From: Brevibacillus borstelensis
GTDB taxonomy: Bacteria > Bacillota > Bacilli > Brevibacillales > Brevibacillaceae
Reading direction: 5' to 3'
NCBI RefSeq assembly: GCF_003710865.1
Contig: NZ_RHHO01000032.1
Span: 1-63,765 of the forward strand
Length of the DNA: 63,765 nt
The position numbers were made by a program, and so were the translations under genes. The notes under the pieces were generated by a model. The model saw nothing but the letters and a program-made list of their open reading frames with translations. It ran no database searches and was not told where the DNA came from. This document shows, piece after piece, positions 56,951-63,765 of the stretch (its first letter is position 1; each line of letters starts with the position of its first letter).

Positions 56951-57166
56951 GAATATACCCCCAGGGCCGAGTACGATGATTCCAACATCATATCACGGAT
57001 GCACAAGTCCGTGGAAAAACTTGCGAATATGCCAAGGTCCTGCACTGCCATCCCTGTACTTATACGACGAAATCGCGATTTTATACATGTCGGGGACCTA
57101 TCAGTGAACAAAACTAAAAACAGTGCCGTCATCAGACAGCACTGTTTATGATCGTAGTGGCAATGC

Positions 57167-57949
57167 TTAGTGGCCGAGCGCGAGAATCTGCTCGACGCGC
57201 TGGGTTTCATTGAGGTGCGGACATGTATAGCAGCATCGCCCGCCCTCCAGCCGGTATTGGAAGCAGCATTGGTGCCGGATCTGGATCGGCTCTCCCTTGC
57301 CCGACGGATGGGGAATCATCGTATAGGAAGTGTCGAGGGGCTGGCCTTTTTTCAGGCCAAACACGGACGGATCGGCTGCTTTGGTCAGGTAGTGATAGTC
57401 GTCGGCAATCTGCCTCTTGAGCTCTGCAGACTCCGCCGCATCCTGCCAGCGCTTGTAGTAAAAATGCACAAGGTACGAAGCGTGGGCCCACAGAACATGG
57501 GCTTTAACAGAAGTAGCTGCACAAAGCGCCGCAATCAATGGCTGGATCGTACCCGCAAACAGTTCGCGGACGACCTGCTCCCGCCACTGTGCGCGGCTTC
57601 CGTCTTCCGGTCTGCTGACGGATTGATCAAGCAGGACAAATCGCGGAATGCTCCAGCTTTTTTCTCCTGTTAACACAACATTGGCAAGAGAAAGCTGCAA
57701 GCCCACCGAATCATGGGACATGGCATGCAGAGCGCCGGTCATCAGAGCGAGGAACCGTTTAAAGAAGAGGGATGCCGTCACAACGCTGCCGGGAGATCCG
57801 ATCTGTTCTCCTACCTGCCGCAGAAACATCATGCTTGTCTCTTTTCGAAGCAGACCTTCGGCTGAAAAGACAAGCGGAGCATTGATCTCATCGGCAAACG
57901 AGATGCGGTATTTCTGCTCAAGTACGGCTGTATTCCAATCGGTCCCCAT
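57167..57949 (-). CDS. FhuF-like siderophore-iron reductase
   Basis: A 260-residue protein of the IucA/FhuF-like type. The C-terminus reads HQCCFQYRLEGGRCCYTCPH, matching the FhuF 2Fe-2S pattern of a Cys pair followed by two further Cys. It would release iron from ferric siderophores in the cytoplasm. The ATG at 57949 has GGAAGG nine nt upstream; ATG 57958 abuts that site. A Fur-like box overlaps the predicted promoter. Confidence 0.82.
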   Translation of the reverse strand: MGTDWNTAVLEQKYRISFADEINAPLVFSAEGLLRKETSMMFLRQVGEQIGSPGSVVTASLFFKRFLALMTGALHAMSHDSVGLQLSLANVVLTGEKSWSIPRFVLLDQSVSRPEDGSRAQWREQVVRELFAGTIQPLIAALCAATSVKAHVLWAHASYLVHFYYKRWQDAAESAELKRQIADDYHYLTKAADPSVFGLKKGQPLDTSYTMIPHPSGKGEPIQIRHQCCFQYRLEGGRCCYTCPHLNETQRVEQILALGH

Positions 57950-57985
57950 CGGTTCCATCCTTCCACTGTGTTAATTCATGCCGTT

Positions 57986-58004
57986 ATCAATGATTTTCAT
58001 TATC
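57986..58004. promoter_or_regulatory. Fur-like box upstream of the reductase
   Basis: Minus strand GATAATGAAAATCATTGAT matches the 19-bp Fur consensus GATAATGATAATCATTATC at 15 positions. It overlaps a TTGTAA-N17-TGATAA promoter-like pair. Confidence 0.7.
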
Positions 58005-58145
58005 AGTTACAACTTATTATATGCCTCCGTCTTCTCGGTTACAAGTGTTTGCGAAAAAAACTTGAAGTTCTTGCCGATTGTACCTGTCTGCAAGAGCTCC
58101 GCCTTCTGTTGTTTTTTGAAACAAGCTGTTATCATCCGGATTTAC

Positions 58146-58184
58146 ATGAAAAAGGCCGTAGAGACTTACCGCCCTACAGCCCTA
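58146..58184 (-). terminator. Terminator of the MCP gene
   Basis: Minus strand GGCTGTAG / CTACGGCC followed by TTTTTC. The neighbouring 60 bp contain short direct repeats (CCCTACAG twice, CCAAACTATTC twice) and no gene. Confidence 0.65.
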
Positions 58185-58269
58185 CAGCCTTACACCAAAC
58201 TATTCACCAAACTATTCGCGTTCTATGCAGCAATCTGCATCCATCCAGCTCTTCAACCAACGACTGGCG

Positions 58270-59997
58270 CTATATTTTAAATGCGGAGACAGTATCCTGC
58301 AGCTCCTCCGCCAGCTTGGACAGCGATGTCGCCGAAGCGGCTATCTCCTCCATGGAAGCCAGCTGCTCTTCCGTAGCGGCCGAGACATTTTGCGTGCCGT
58401 CTGCCGTGACGTCGGATCCTTCGGCGATCAAGCTGATCACTTCGACTACCTGATCGGTATGGGCTGACACCTGCTGAACTGCGGCGGAGACATCCCGGAT
58501 CTGCTCGGTGACATCCTGGATCGAGTACTGGATTTGTCCGAAGGTTTCTCCTGCCTGATGAACGGCCGCGATGCCGGACTGCACTTCCCGATTCCCCGCC
58601 TGCATGGAATCGACTGCCCGCACGGTCTCCTCCTGAATCGTATTGATCAACTTGGCAATCTGTGCGGCCGACTGGGAAGACTGCTCGGCGAGCTTGCGGA
58701 CCTCGTCCGCTACGACGGCAAAGCCTCTTCCGTGCTCACCGGCGCGGGCCGCCTCAATCGCCGCATTCAATGCCAATAGATTGGTCTGTTCTGCAATTCC
58801 CGTAATCACTTCGATAATGTGGCCGATCTCTTGGGAATGTTTGCCCAGTCCTTCTACAGCCCCCGTCAGATTGCGTATGGAATCGTGAATGGCGCTCATT
58901 TGCTGTACCGCGGCTTGAATAGCCTGATTTCCTTCGCCTGCCAGCTCCGCCACCTGAACAGCTGTAGAAGACGCACTCTGCGCATTGGCCGCGATATGCT
59001 GGATGCTGGCTGTCATTTCACGAACCACTCTGGAGCCTTCATCGACGCTCCTGACCTGCCTGTCCGTTCCTGCTGCTACCTCCTGAACGGTCACGGCAAT
59101 TTGTTCTGTCGCCTTGCTCGTTTGTTCCGCGCTTGCCGTCAACTCCTCGGCAGACGCCGCCACCTGCTCTGATGACGTGCTCACCTGACGGATCAAGGTT
59201 TGCAAGCTGGCTGTCATTTCATTAAAGGACTGCGTCAGGCTGGCAAACTCGTCCCGATTCTTGATGATCAACGGTTCCACGCGCAAATTTCCAGACGCCA
59301 CCTCTTTTACGTTTGCCACCAGCTTAACGAGCGGATTGCGGATATTTCTGGTCAAACCAATCGCCAGAAGAATCCCGCCAGCGAGCGAGATGACAAGCAG
59401 GAGCAGTGTATCCCGCATGCCGTCCCGATAAAGCTGATAGCTTTCCGCGACCGCTTGATTGGCCCCCTCGCTGTTTCGTTTCTTTAATTCATCCACGTAT
59501 TGCTGCCGTTCCTTGAACAGCATGTCGGCTTGCAGGCGTAGCTCTTCCAACCGCTTCAAATCCTCCGGCGTAGCCACGGTGGACACGTCTATTTCCTTCC
59601 CGGACTCGACAATGCGATTATTGAACGTCTTATAAACCTCAAGGGTTCTTTGCAGGTTCCCAAAAATTTCAGCATCTTCACTGGTTTGAACCGTCTTTTC
59701 GTAATCCTTGGTTTTTTCCTCCACATAGAGAAACTGCTCTTCGATTTGTTTGACGATTTTCTCTTTGTCGGCCGCATTTACTGTGGCATACAGGCTTTGA
59801 TCGTAGGCGTAGATCGTCTGGAGTGCGGCATTTATTTCCAGCACCGCCTGCAGACCGGGCATCCAGCCGTCGGTAAACTCCGAAACCTTCTCGTTCAGCT
59901 TGTGCATTTTGTATACGGCCAAAAAACCGGAAAGGATCATGATGACAAGCAAGATCGAAAAAGCCCCGCTTAATTTTTTCCCTATGGTCATTTTCAT
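58270..59997 (-). CDS. Methyl-accepting chemotaxis protein
   Basis: A 575-residue receptor. Helix 1 (about 10-30), a helical-bundle 4HB_MCP-type sensor (31-190), helix 2 (about 192-212), HAMP (213-270) and a long signalling coiled coil are visible. The hairpin tip includes [38 protein letters not shown] (split here only by reading, residues about 400-440). ATG 59997 follows GGGTGG. Ligand unknown. Confidence 0.92.
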   Translation of the reverse strand: MKMTIGKKLSGAFSILLVIMILSGFLAVYKMHKLNEKVSEFTDGWMPGLQAVLEINAALQTIYAYDQSLYATVNAADKEKIVKQIEEQFLYVEEKTKDYEKTVQTSEDAEIFGNLQRTLEVYKTFNNRIVESGKEIDVSTVATPEDLKRLEELRLQADMLFKERQQYVDELKKRNSEGANQAVAESYQLYRDGMRDTLLLLVISLAGGILLAIGLTRNIRNPLVKLVANVKEVASGNLRVEPLIIKNRDEFASLTQSFNEMTASLQTLIRQVSTSSEQVAASAEELTASAEQTSKATEQIAVTVQEVAAGTDRQVRSVDEGSRVVREMTASIQHIAANAQSASSTAVQVAELAGEGNQAIQAAVQQMSAIHDSIRNLTGAVEGLGKHSQEIGHIIEVITGIAEQTNLLALNAAIEAARAGEHGRGFAVVADEVRKLAEQSSQSAAQIAKLINTIQEETVRAVDSMQAGNREVQSGIAAVHQAGETFGQIQYSIQDVTEQIRDVSAAVQQVSAHTDQVVEVISLIAEGSDVTADGTQNVSAATEEQLASMEEIAASATSLSKLAEELQDTVSAFKI

Positions 59998-60192
59998 GCA
60001 ACCACCCGCTTCGTTCGGTTAAATTTTTTGGTTTAGCTTGCTATGTATTTCCCGATTTTTTTACAAATGAAACCAGAGGGAGAAAACTTTCTGAAAGTAC
60101 CAACAATGCCGCCTCGACCTCGCGATGCATCTGTAGGATAATAGTTTGAAAAACAGTATGAGTCAGCACTGTGGGAAGAGGAGGAAGCCACT

Positions 60193-61323
60193 GTGAAACA
60201 CTATGATGTCATTATTGTCGGGGCCGGTTCCATGGGAATGGCAGCCGGCTACTACCTGGCCAGGCAAGGGGTCCATACCTTGCTGATCGACGCCGGCGAC
60301 CCGCCGCACCAGATGGGAAGCCACCACGGCGACACGCGCATCATCCGTCATGCATACGGAGAAGGCGAGCTGTATGTGCCATTGACGATTCGGGCCATGG
60401 AGCTGTGGAAGGAGCTGGAGGAGGCATCAGGAAAGCGCCTGTTTGTACAGACAGGCGTACTAAGCGGCGGTCCTCGCGACTCTCGCTTCGTGCAAAATGT
60501 GCAAAAGAGTGCAGAGCGCTATTCGCTTCCGCTGGAGGTTCTCAGCGCGAAAGAGGCAGCTAAGCGTTGGCCGGGGATACACATGCCGGACGATTTCACC
60601 GGGTGCTACGAGCCTACCTCCGGTGTCCTTTACAGCGAAGACTGCATCCGGGCCTATCGCCAGCAAGCGCTTCTCCACGGTGCAGAGCTTCTGGTCAACG
60701 AACGGGTAAAAGAAATTTCTGCGGCGCCGGATGGAGCGGTGGTCGCAACCGAACATGGCACCTACGCCTGCGACAGGCTGCTGATCAGCGCCGGAGCATG
60801 GAACCCGGATGTACTGACTTCTCTCGGCCTTTCCCTGCCACTGACGCCTACGCGAAAAACGGTCTCCTGGTTTGAAGCAGACGAGAGCCTGTACCGTTCC
60901 GACCGGTTTCCCGCATTTATTTTTGATTTGCCGGACTCGATCTTTTACGGCTTCCCCAGCTTTGACGGGGCTGGTGTCAAAATCGGGCGCCATGACGGCG
61001 GCCAACCGGTGCACCCCGATCAACTCGACCGCACGTTTGGGACGTGTCCTTCCGACGAAGCGGATACCCGCTCGTTTCTGGAAAAATTCATGCCGCAGGC
61101 AGCCGGGCCGTTGCGTCAAGGCAAGGTATGCTTGTACACCTTTACTCCGGACGAGGATTTCATCATCGACAAGCATCCAGAGTACCCGCACATCGTCATT
61201 GCCGCCGGTTTTTCCGGACATGGCTTCAAGTTTGCAAGCGCGGTCGGAGAGGCTGCCAGTCAGCTGTTGACCAGCGGAACTGCGGTCCATGACCTGTCCC
61301 GTTTTGCCATCGGCCGCTGGTAG
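60193..61323 (+). CDS. solA: N-methyl-L-tryptophan oxidase / monomeric sarcosine oxidase-like flavoenzyme
   Basis: A 376-residue DAO-family enzyme with the FAD motif DVIIVGAGSMGMAAGYYLARQG and GSHHGDTRIIRHAYGEG, typical of MSOX/MTOX. The covalent-flavin cysteine region is TPDEDFIID-KHP preceded by KVCLYTFTPD. It oxidises N-methyl amino acids with release of formaldehyde and peroxide. It starts at a GTG (60193) behind GAGGAGG. Substrate preference between sarcosine and N-methyltryptophan cannot be read here. Confidence 0.88.
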   Translation: MKHYDVIIVGAGSMGMAAGYYLARQGVHTLLIDAGDPPHQMGSHHGDTRIIRHAYGEGELYVPLTIRAMELWKELEEASGKRLFVQTGVLSGGPRDSRFVQNVQKSAERYSLPLEVLSAKEAAKRWPGIHMPDDFTGCYEPTSGVLYSEDCIRAYRQQALLHGAELLVNERVKEISAAPDGAVVATEHGTYACDRLLISAGAWNPDVLTSLGLSLPLTPTRKTVSWFEADESLYRSDRFPAFIFDLPDSIFYGFPSFDGAGVKIGRHDGGQPVHPDQLDRTFGTCPSDEADTRSFLEKFMPQAAGPLRQGKVCLYTFTPDEDFIIDKHPEYPHIVIAAGFSGHGFKFASAVGEAASQLLTSGTAVHDLSRFAIGRW

Positions 61324-61337
61324 GCGCCCCATAACAA

Positions 61338-61380
61338 CAACAGGCCGGGAAGAGTAGAAACCTCTACCGGCCTGCTTTCA
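61338..61380 (+). terminator. Terminator after the flavin oxidase
   Basis: ACAGGCCGG / CCGGCCTG arms with an inner GAG / CTC pair, then CTTTC. Immediately after it the 12-bp unit GCTTTCATAACG occurs in tandem (61374-61408), up to the tgl stop. Confidence 0.65.
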
Positions 61381-61404
61381 TAACGGCTTTCATAACGGCT
61401 TTCA

Positions 61405-62235
61405 TCACAGCTCCCATACTGCCGACCCGATCTCCGCCCTGATTTTCCCGGCTTCTGTCTCCGTGCTTCCAGACATGAAGCGGATTCCCCCGGTATCCTC
61501 AAAAGCAGCCAGGTATGCAAAACCAGGCCGCGTCGCCTGGCTCAGCAGTTGGGCGCGTCTCGTCGCTCCGGGTCTGCGCTTGCCGTTCAGATGATGGAGG
61601 ATCCCCTCCGCGGTTTCGACACCGATCCCATGCCCAAAATATCTGCCATTGCCCAAGTCGACGGCATTTTCCCCCTGCCACTCCGGCTCATCCAGCCGGT
61701 ACTCGGGATTTTCAAAGTAGAGAATATCCCCTGGCAAAAAGGTGCGCGTTTGCTCTGTAGTCAGCCGAAGATCCTGATCATACCTCCAGTCATAAAGCAA
61801 AATGCCTCTGAACAATTGGTCAAAATCTGCCCTGCGAATCGTCTGCAAAACTGCGTGATACAAAATAATGACCATTGCGGTCGCGCATTCAAACGCATAG
61901 GCATGGCCGTTTCGGAAAATGTCTTCGATAGCGATGGACGGAGGCACCTCGGGCCGGAGCATGCACCCTCCGTAATCCGTCCGCACCCAAAACCTTTCGT
62001 TGCATCTCGTCTCCTCAAAGGTGGCAAAAGCCAGGCCGCTCCGGAACAGCTGCAGGGAGGAAACGACAATTTGATTGCGCAGTCTGAGCTCGTAGCGGAG
62101 CAATTCGGCATTTGGATAGTCAAACACTTCCCCCGCCCGAGCCATTCTGTCGACAGTCTCGCGCTGGACGCTGTTCAAACGCCATTCGCTGGCCAATGCC
62201 GCCGGGTCGACTGGCATTCCTGCGATACTGATCAC
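61405..62235 (-). CDS. tgl: Protein-glutamine gamma-glutamyltransferase (spore coat transglutaminase)
   Basis: A 276-residue enzyme that cross-links spore coat proteins. The catalytic cysteine is Cys117 in HAYAFECATAMVII; the later conserved WQGENAVDLGNGRYFGHGIG and LLSQATRPG match Bacillus Tgl. The GTG at 62235 is chosen because it yields MISIAGMPVD, aligning with the usual N-terminus, and is nine nt after GGAAGGGGGA. The C-terminal 25 residues extend beyond the B. subtilis enzyme. Confidence 0.9.
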   Translation of the reverse strand: MISIAGMPVDPAALASEWRLNSVQRETVDRMARAGEVFDYPNAELLRYELRLRNQIVVSSLQLFRSGLAFATFEETRCNERFWVRTDYGGCMLRPEVPPSIAIEDIFRNGHAYAFECATAMVIILYHAVLQTIRRADFDQLFRGILLYDWRYDQDLRLTTEQTRTFLPGDILYFENPEYRLDEPEWQGENAVDLGNGRYFGHGIGVETAEGILHHLNGKRRPGATRRAQLLSQATRPGFAYLAAFEDTGGIRFMSGSTETEAGKIRAEIGSAVWEL

Positions 62236-62348
62236 GCCTGATATTCCCCCTTCCTGACGCATTGCTACACTGTATGCAGGCTGGGCGGGATTATCACTGT
62301 TCTGGCTCGGCGTTGGGAAAAACGTTCGTAGTTCCGGCTGCAGTGGAG

Positions 62349-62457
62349 GAGATGAAAAAGGGAGAAAACGCTTCAGGTTCGGTGGGACACCGCATGGGGC
62401 TGACCTGCCTGGGATTGTGTCCCAAAGACCTTCGCTGTTTTCTCCCTTTTTCATCTC
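62349..62457. repeat. Large 109-bp palindrome between tgl and a GNAT gene
   Basis: Perfect 21-bp outer arms (62349-62369 and 62437-62457, GAGATGAAAAAGGG-type) continue through an imperfect middle to a second stem TGGGACAC / GTGTCCCA (about 62383-62390 / 62416-62424). The loop is about 26 nt. It may be a terminator-like element or a small non-autonomous mobile repeat (MITE-like). Confidence 0.75.
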
Positions 62458-62481
62458 TACAGCGTTTGGTGTTTTCTAGGT

Positions 62482-62901
62482 TTATGACAGCCGATTGATC
62501 CACTTTCCCATGAAAAATACGTCATCGCGGGTGAAGCCTAGCTTTTGATAGAACGCTCCGACTCGCACGTTATCTTGGGCCACCAATAAATTCATCTTAT
62601 CGCAGCCGACCGCCCGCATCCGCTCTTCCAGCTCGTTCATCAGCAGGCGTCCGATTTGCTTGCCCTGGCATTGCGGATCGACGGCCAGGTGGTAGACCCA
62701 TCCCCGGCGACCGTCGAAAGCGCCCATGACGGCACCGATTAATTGGTCTTGCTCGGTGGCTACCAGAAACAGCTCCGGGTCGCGCTGCAGCTTTTTTTCG
62801 ATCGCTTCCCGGCTGTCGGAGGGCGACAGGGTCAGCCCTGCACGCATCCATAGCTCTACTACCGCCTCATAGTCTGTCATCTGGAAAGAACGAATGTCCA
62901 T
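62482..62901 (-). CDS. GNAT-family N-acetyltransferase
   Basis: A 139-residue GNAT enzyme. The acetyl-CoA loop is PQCQGKQIGRLL (Q-x-x-G-x-[GA] type) after HLAVD; the C-terminal NVRVGAFYQKLGFTRDDVFFMGK is the usual end strand. It resembles the YpeA/RimI-like group. ATG 62901 follows AAGGTGATG. Substrate unknown. Confidence 0.87.
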   Translation of the reverse strand: MDIRSFQMTDYEAVVELWMRAGLTLSPSDSREAIEKKLQRDPELFLVATEQDQLIGAVMGAFDGRRGWVYHLAVDPQCQGKQIGRLLMNELEERMRAVGCDKMNLLVAQDNVRVGAFYQKLGFTRDDVFFMGKWINRLS

Positions 62902-63042
62902 CGTCTCATCACCTTGGTGGAAGATTTGAAATATTGAATGATTATACTACAAATTTTGGCGGCTTATCGGCCAAGGTTTGGAATAGAAGGGACTTTAGAC
63001 TTTATTCCGCTCGTTTGGTTAATCGTAGATGCGGCATAATAA

Positions 63043-63312
63043 GGCTCGGGTGATCACAATGGTACGGTTTATGAAGGGAAGCTTGACGGAGATGAGATCA
63101 TCATCGGTTCTTTTGCGGCAAGCACCTCATTCCATACAACCTTGTACAGAATGGAAGACGGACATCTGCTTTTTACTGACCTGAATAAACAACTTCATGG
63201 GGCAGATAGTGTTCGCGTAACCGATGACCTTTTCTTTGAAGTGCGTCAAGCGACAGACTCGAGTCCTGACATGTACAAATACAGGAATAAGAAGCTGATT
63301 CCTATTTTTTAG
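63043..63312 (+). pseudogene. 5'-truncated gene remnant
   Basis: An 89-codon open frame runs from a stop at 63040-63042 to TAG 63310-63312 and reads like a real protein C-terminus (GSGDHNGTVYEGKLDGDEII ... NKKLIPIF). It has no usable start codon and no ribosome site. The family is not recognised. It is a remnant of a longer gene whose 5' part has been lost. Confidence 0.5.
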
Positions 63313-63373
63313 CGTGATTTTCTGAGCTATGGGAACTTGATTCTGAAGAGGCAGAAGTCACGGAAAGAGAAAT

Positions 63374-63583
63374 CTAATCCGGTAAACTGGAAGATCGAGA
63401 TAATGACTGCTCCCCAGCTTTTGAATTTCTCCCCCCATATTGTTGAAAATATTGAACAATGTAGTTATCAAGTTCTTGACTTAATTCAATTACAGAATGA
63501 TGGGAGATGCCTTTTTCCTTTGCAAGGTTGCATAATTGCATTCGTAACTGTTCTATTTGGAATATTAGTTTATTCTGTTCCAA
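63374..63583 (-). CDS. Spo0E-like sporulation regulatory aspartyl phosphatase
   Basis: A 69-residue two-helix protein with the Spo0E signature SQELDNYIVQY, preceded by IEQLRMQLCNLAKEKG. Such proteins dephosphorylate Spo0A and delay sporulation. The TTG at 63583 lies seven nt after GGGGGA; the frame is open to a TTG at 63598 and both are non-ATG starts. The Ser-rich tail is short. Confidence 0.85.
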   Translation of the reverse strand: MEQNKLIFQIEQLRMQLCNLAKEKGISHHSVIELSQELDNYIVQYFQQYGGRNSKAGEQSLSRSSSLPD

Positions 63584-63765
63584 TTTCAATTCCCCCAAAA
63601 TTGGAGTCTTCTCATAGGTTCTAGGACATACTTAGTTTTTATTATAAATTCTGTCGCAAAATTCATTTAACAATCGGATAATTATAGACGTTTTACAAAA
63701 TTCAACAAAATTCGTCTAATTGATAAAAAAAACCCCATCTCCTAATTGAAGTGCACCCCTTAGAA

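Noticed and set aside
60002..60060. SigD promoter for the chemotaxis receptor
   Set aside because: A TAAA ... CCGAACGA pair is visible but the spacing is too short and the -10 has mismatches.
1..63765. tRNA, rRNA, insertion sequences or replication origin
   Set aside because: Scanning by eye showed no cloverleaf, rRNA motif, transposase frame or DnaA-box cluster; a covariance-model search would be needed to exclude small RNAs fully.

Overview
The window looks like chromosome of a spore-forming member of the Bacillota, most like Brevibacillus or a close Paenibacillaceae relative. Spore genes are scattered through it: a CotF-like coat protein, a SspK-type small acid-soluble protein, a Tgl coat transglutaminase, a Spo0E-type phosphatase and a YtpB terpene synthase. 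Shine-Dalgarno sites are strong and purine-rich, and GTG and TTG starts are common. I saw no rRNA, tRNA, insertion sequence, prophage or CRISPR array. The genus is an inference from gene content.

Layout. 0-7.4 kb: brnQ, alkA, a coat protein, then proline dehydrogenase divergent from a sigma-54 activator and a second regulator. 7.4-10.7 kb: an MFS exporter, a PilZ protein and ytpB. 10.9-16.8 kb: a GlnK/GlnL-type two-component system divergent from a TAXI-TRAP transporter operon. 17-22.9 kb: antiporter, cvfB, uppP, a Toprim protein, an unrecognised 53-residue ORF and a second MFS exporter. 23-26.1 kb: an operon of ammonium transporter, DUF294 nucleotidyltransferase and DEDDh exonuclease. 26.2-33.8 kb: ybaK, MOSC, NAD kinase, Nudix, yugN, a proline-rich tandem-repeat protein, thiO under a TPP riboswitch, and pgi. 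34-37.2 kb: a MacAB-like ABC exporter. 37.3-41.8 kb: small and spore-associated genes, an M50 protease and a CNNM/CBS protein. 42-45.3 kb: a TIR-like effector candidate with a 76-residue partner, and an Lsa-type ABC-F gene. 45.4-50.1 kb: an AtoE-type transporter with its own AtoS/AtoC-like system. 50.2-53.3 kb: tyrosine phosphatase, a frameshifted VC0807-family gene and a macrolide phosphotransferase. 53.5-63.7 kb: hydrolase, motAB, ZIP transporter, FhuF-like reductase, MCP, flavin oxidase, tgl, GNAT, a truncated gene and a Spo0E-type gene.

Regulation is the most informative layer. Two sigma-54 (-24/-12) promoters each sit next to a matching sigma-54 activator (proline dehydrogenase; AtoE). 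Two TnrA/GlnR-type boxes overlie the amt promoter. A GlnL-type direct repeat lies between the GlnK/GlnL-like genes and the TRAP operon. A Fur-like box precedes the FhuF-like gene, a CodY-like box lies in the brnQ leader, and a TPP riboswitch with terminator precedes thiO. Two resistance genes have long leaders with promoter, tiny ORF, intrinsic terminator and competing helices. The ABC-F leader carries an ATG-TAA start-stop ORF and four mutually complementary segments. The mph leader encodes a 13-residue peptide with an Arg-Leu-Arg motif, as in macrolide-stalling leaders, plus a segment able to pair with the terminator arm. These leaders, the TIR-like locus and the amt-nucleotidyltransferase-exonuclease operon are the best candidates for undescribed biology here.
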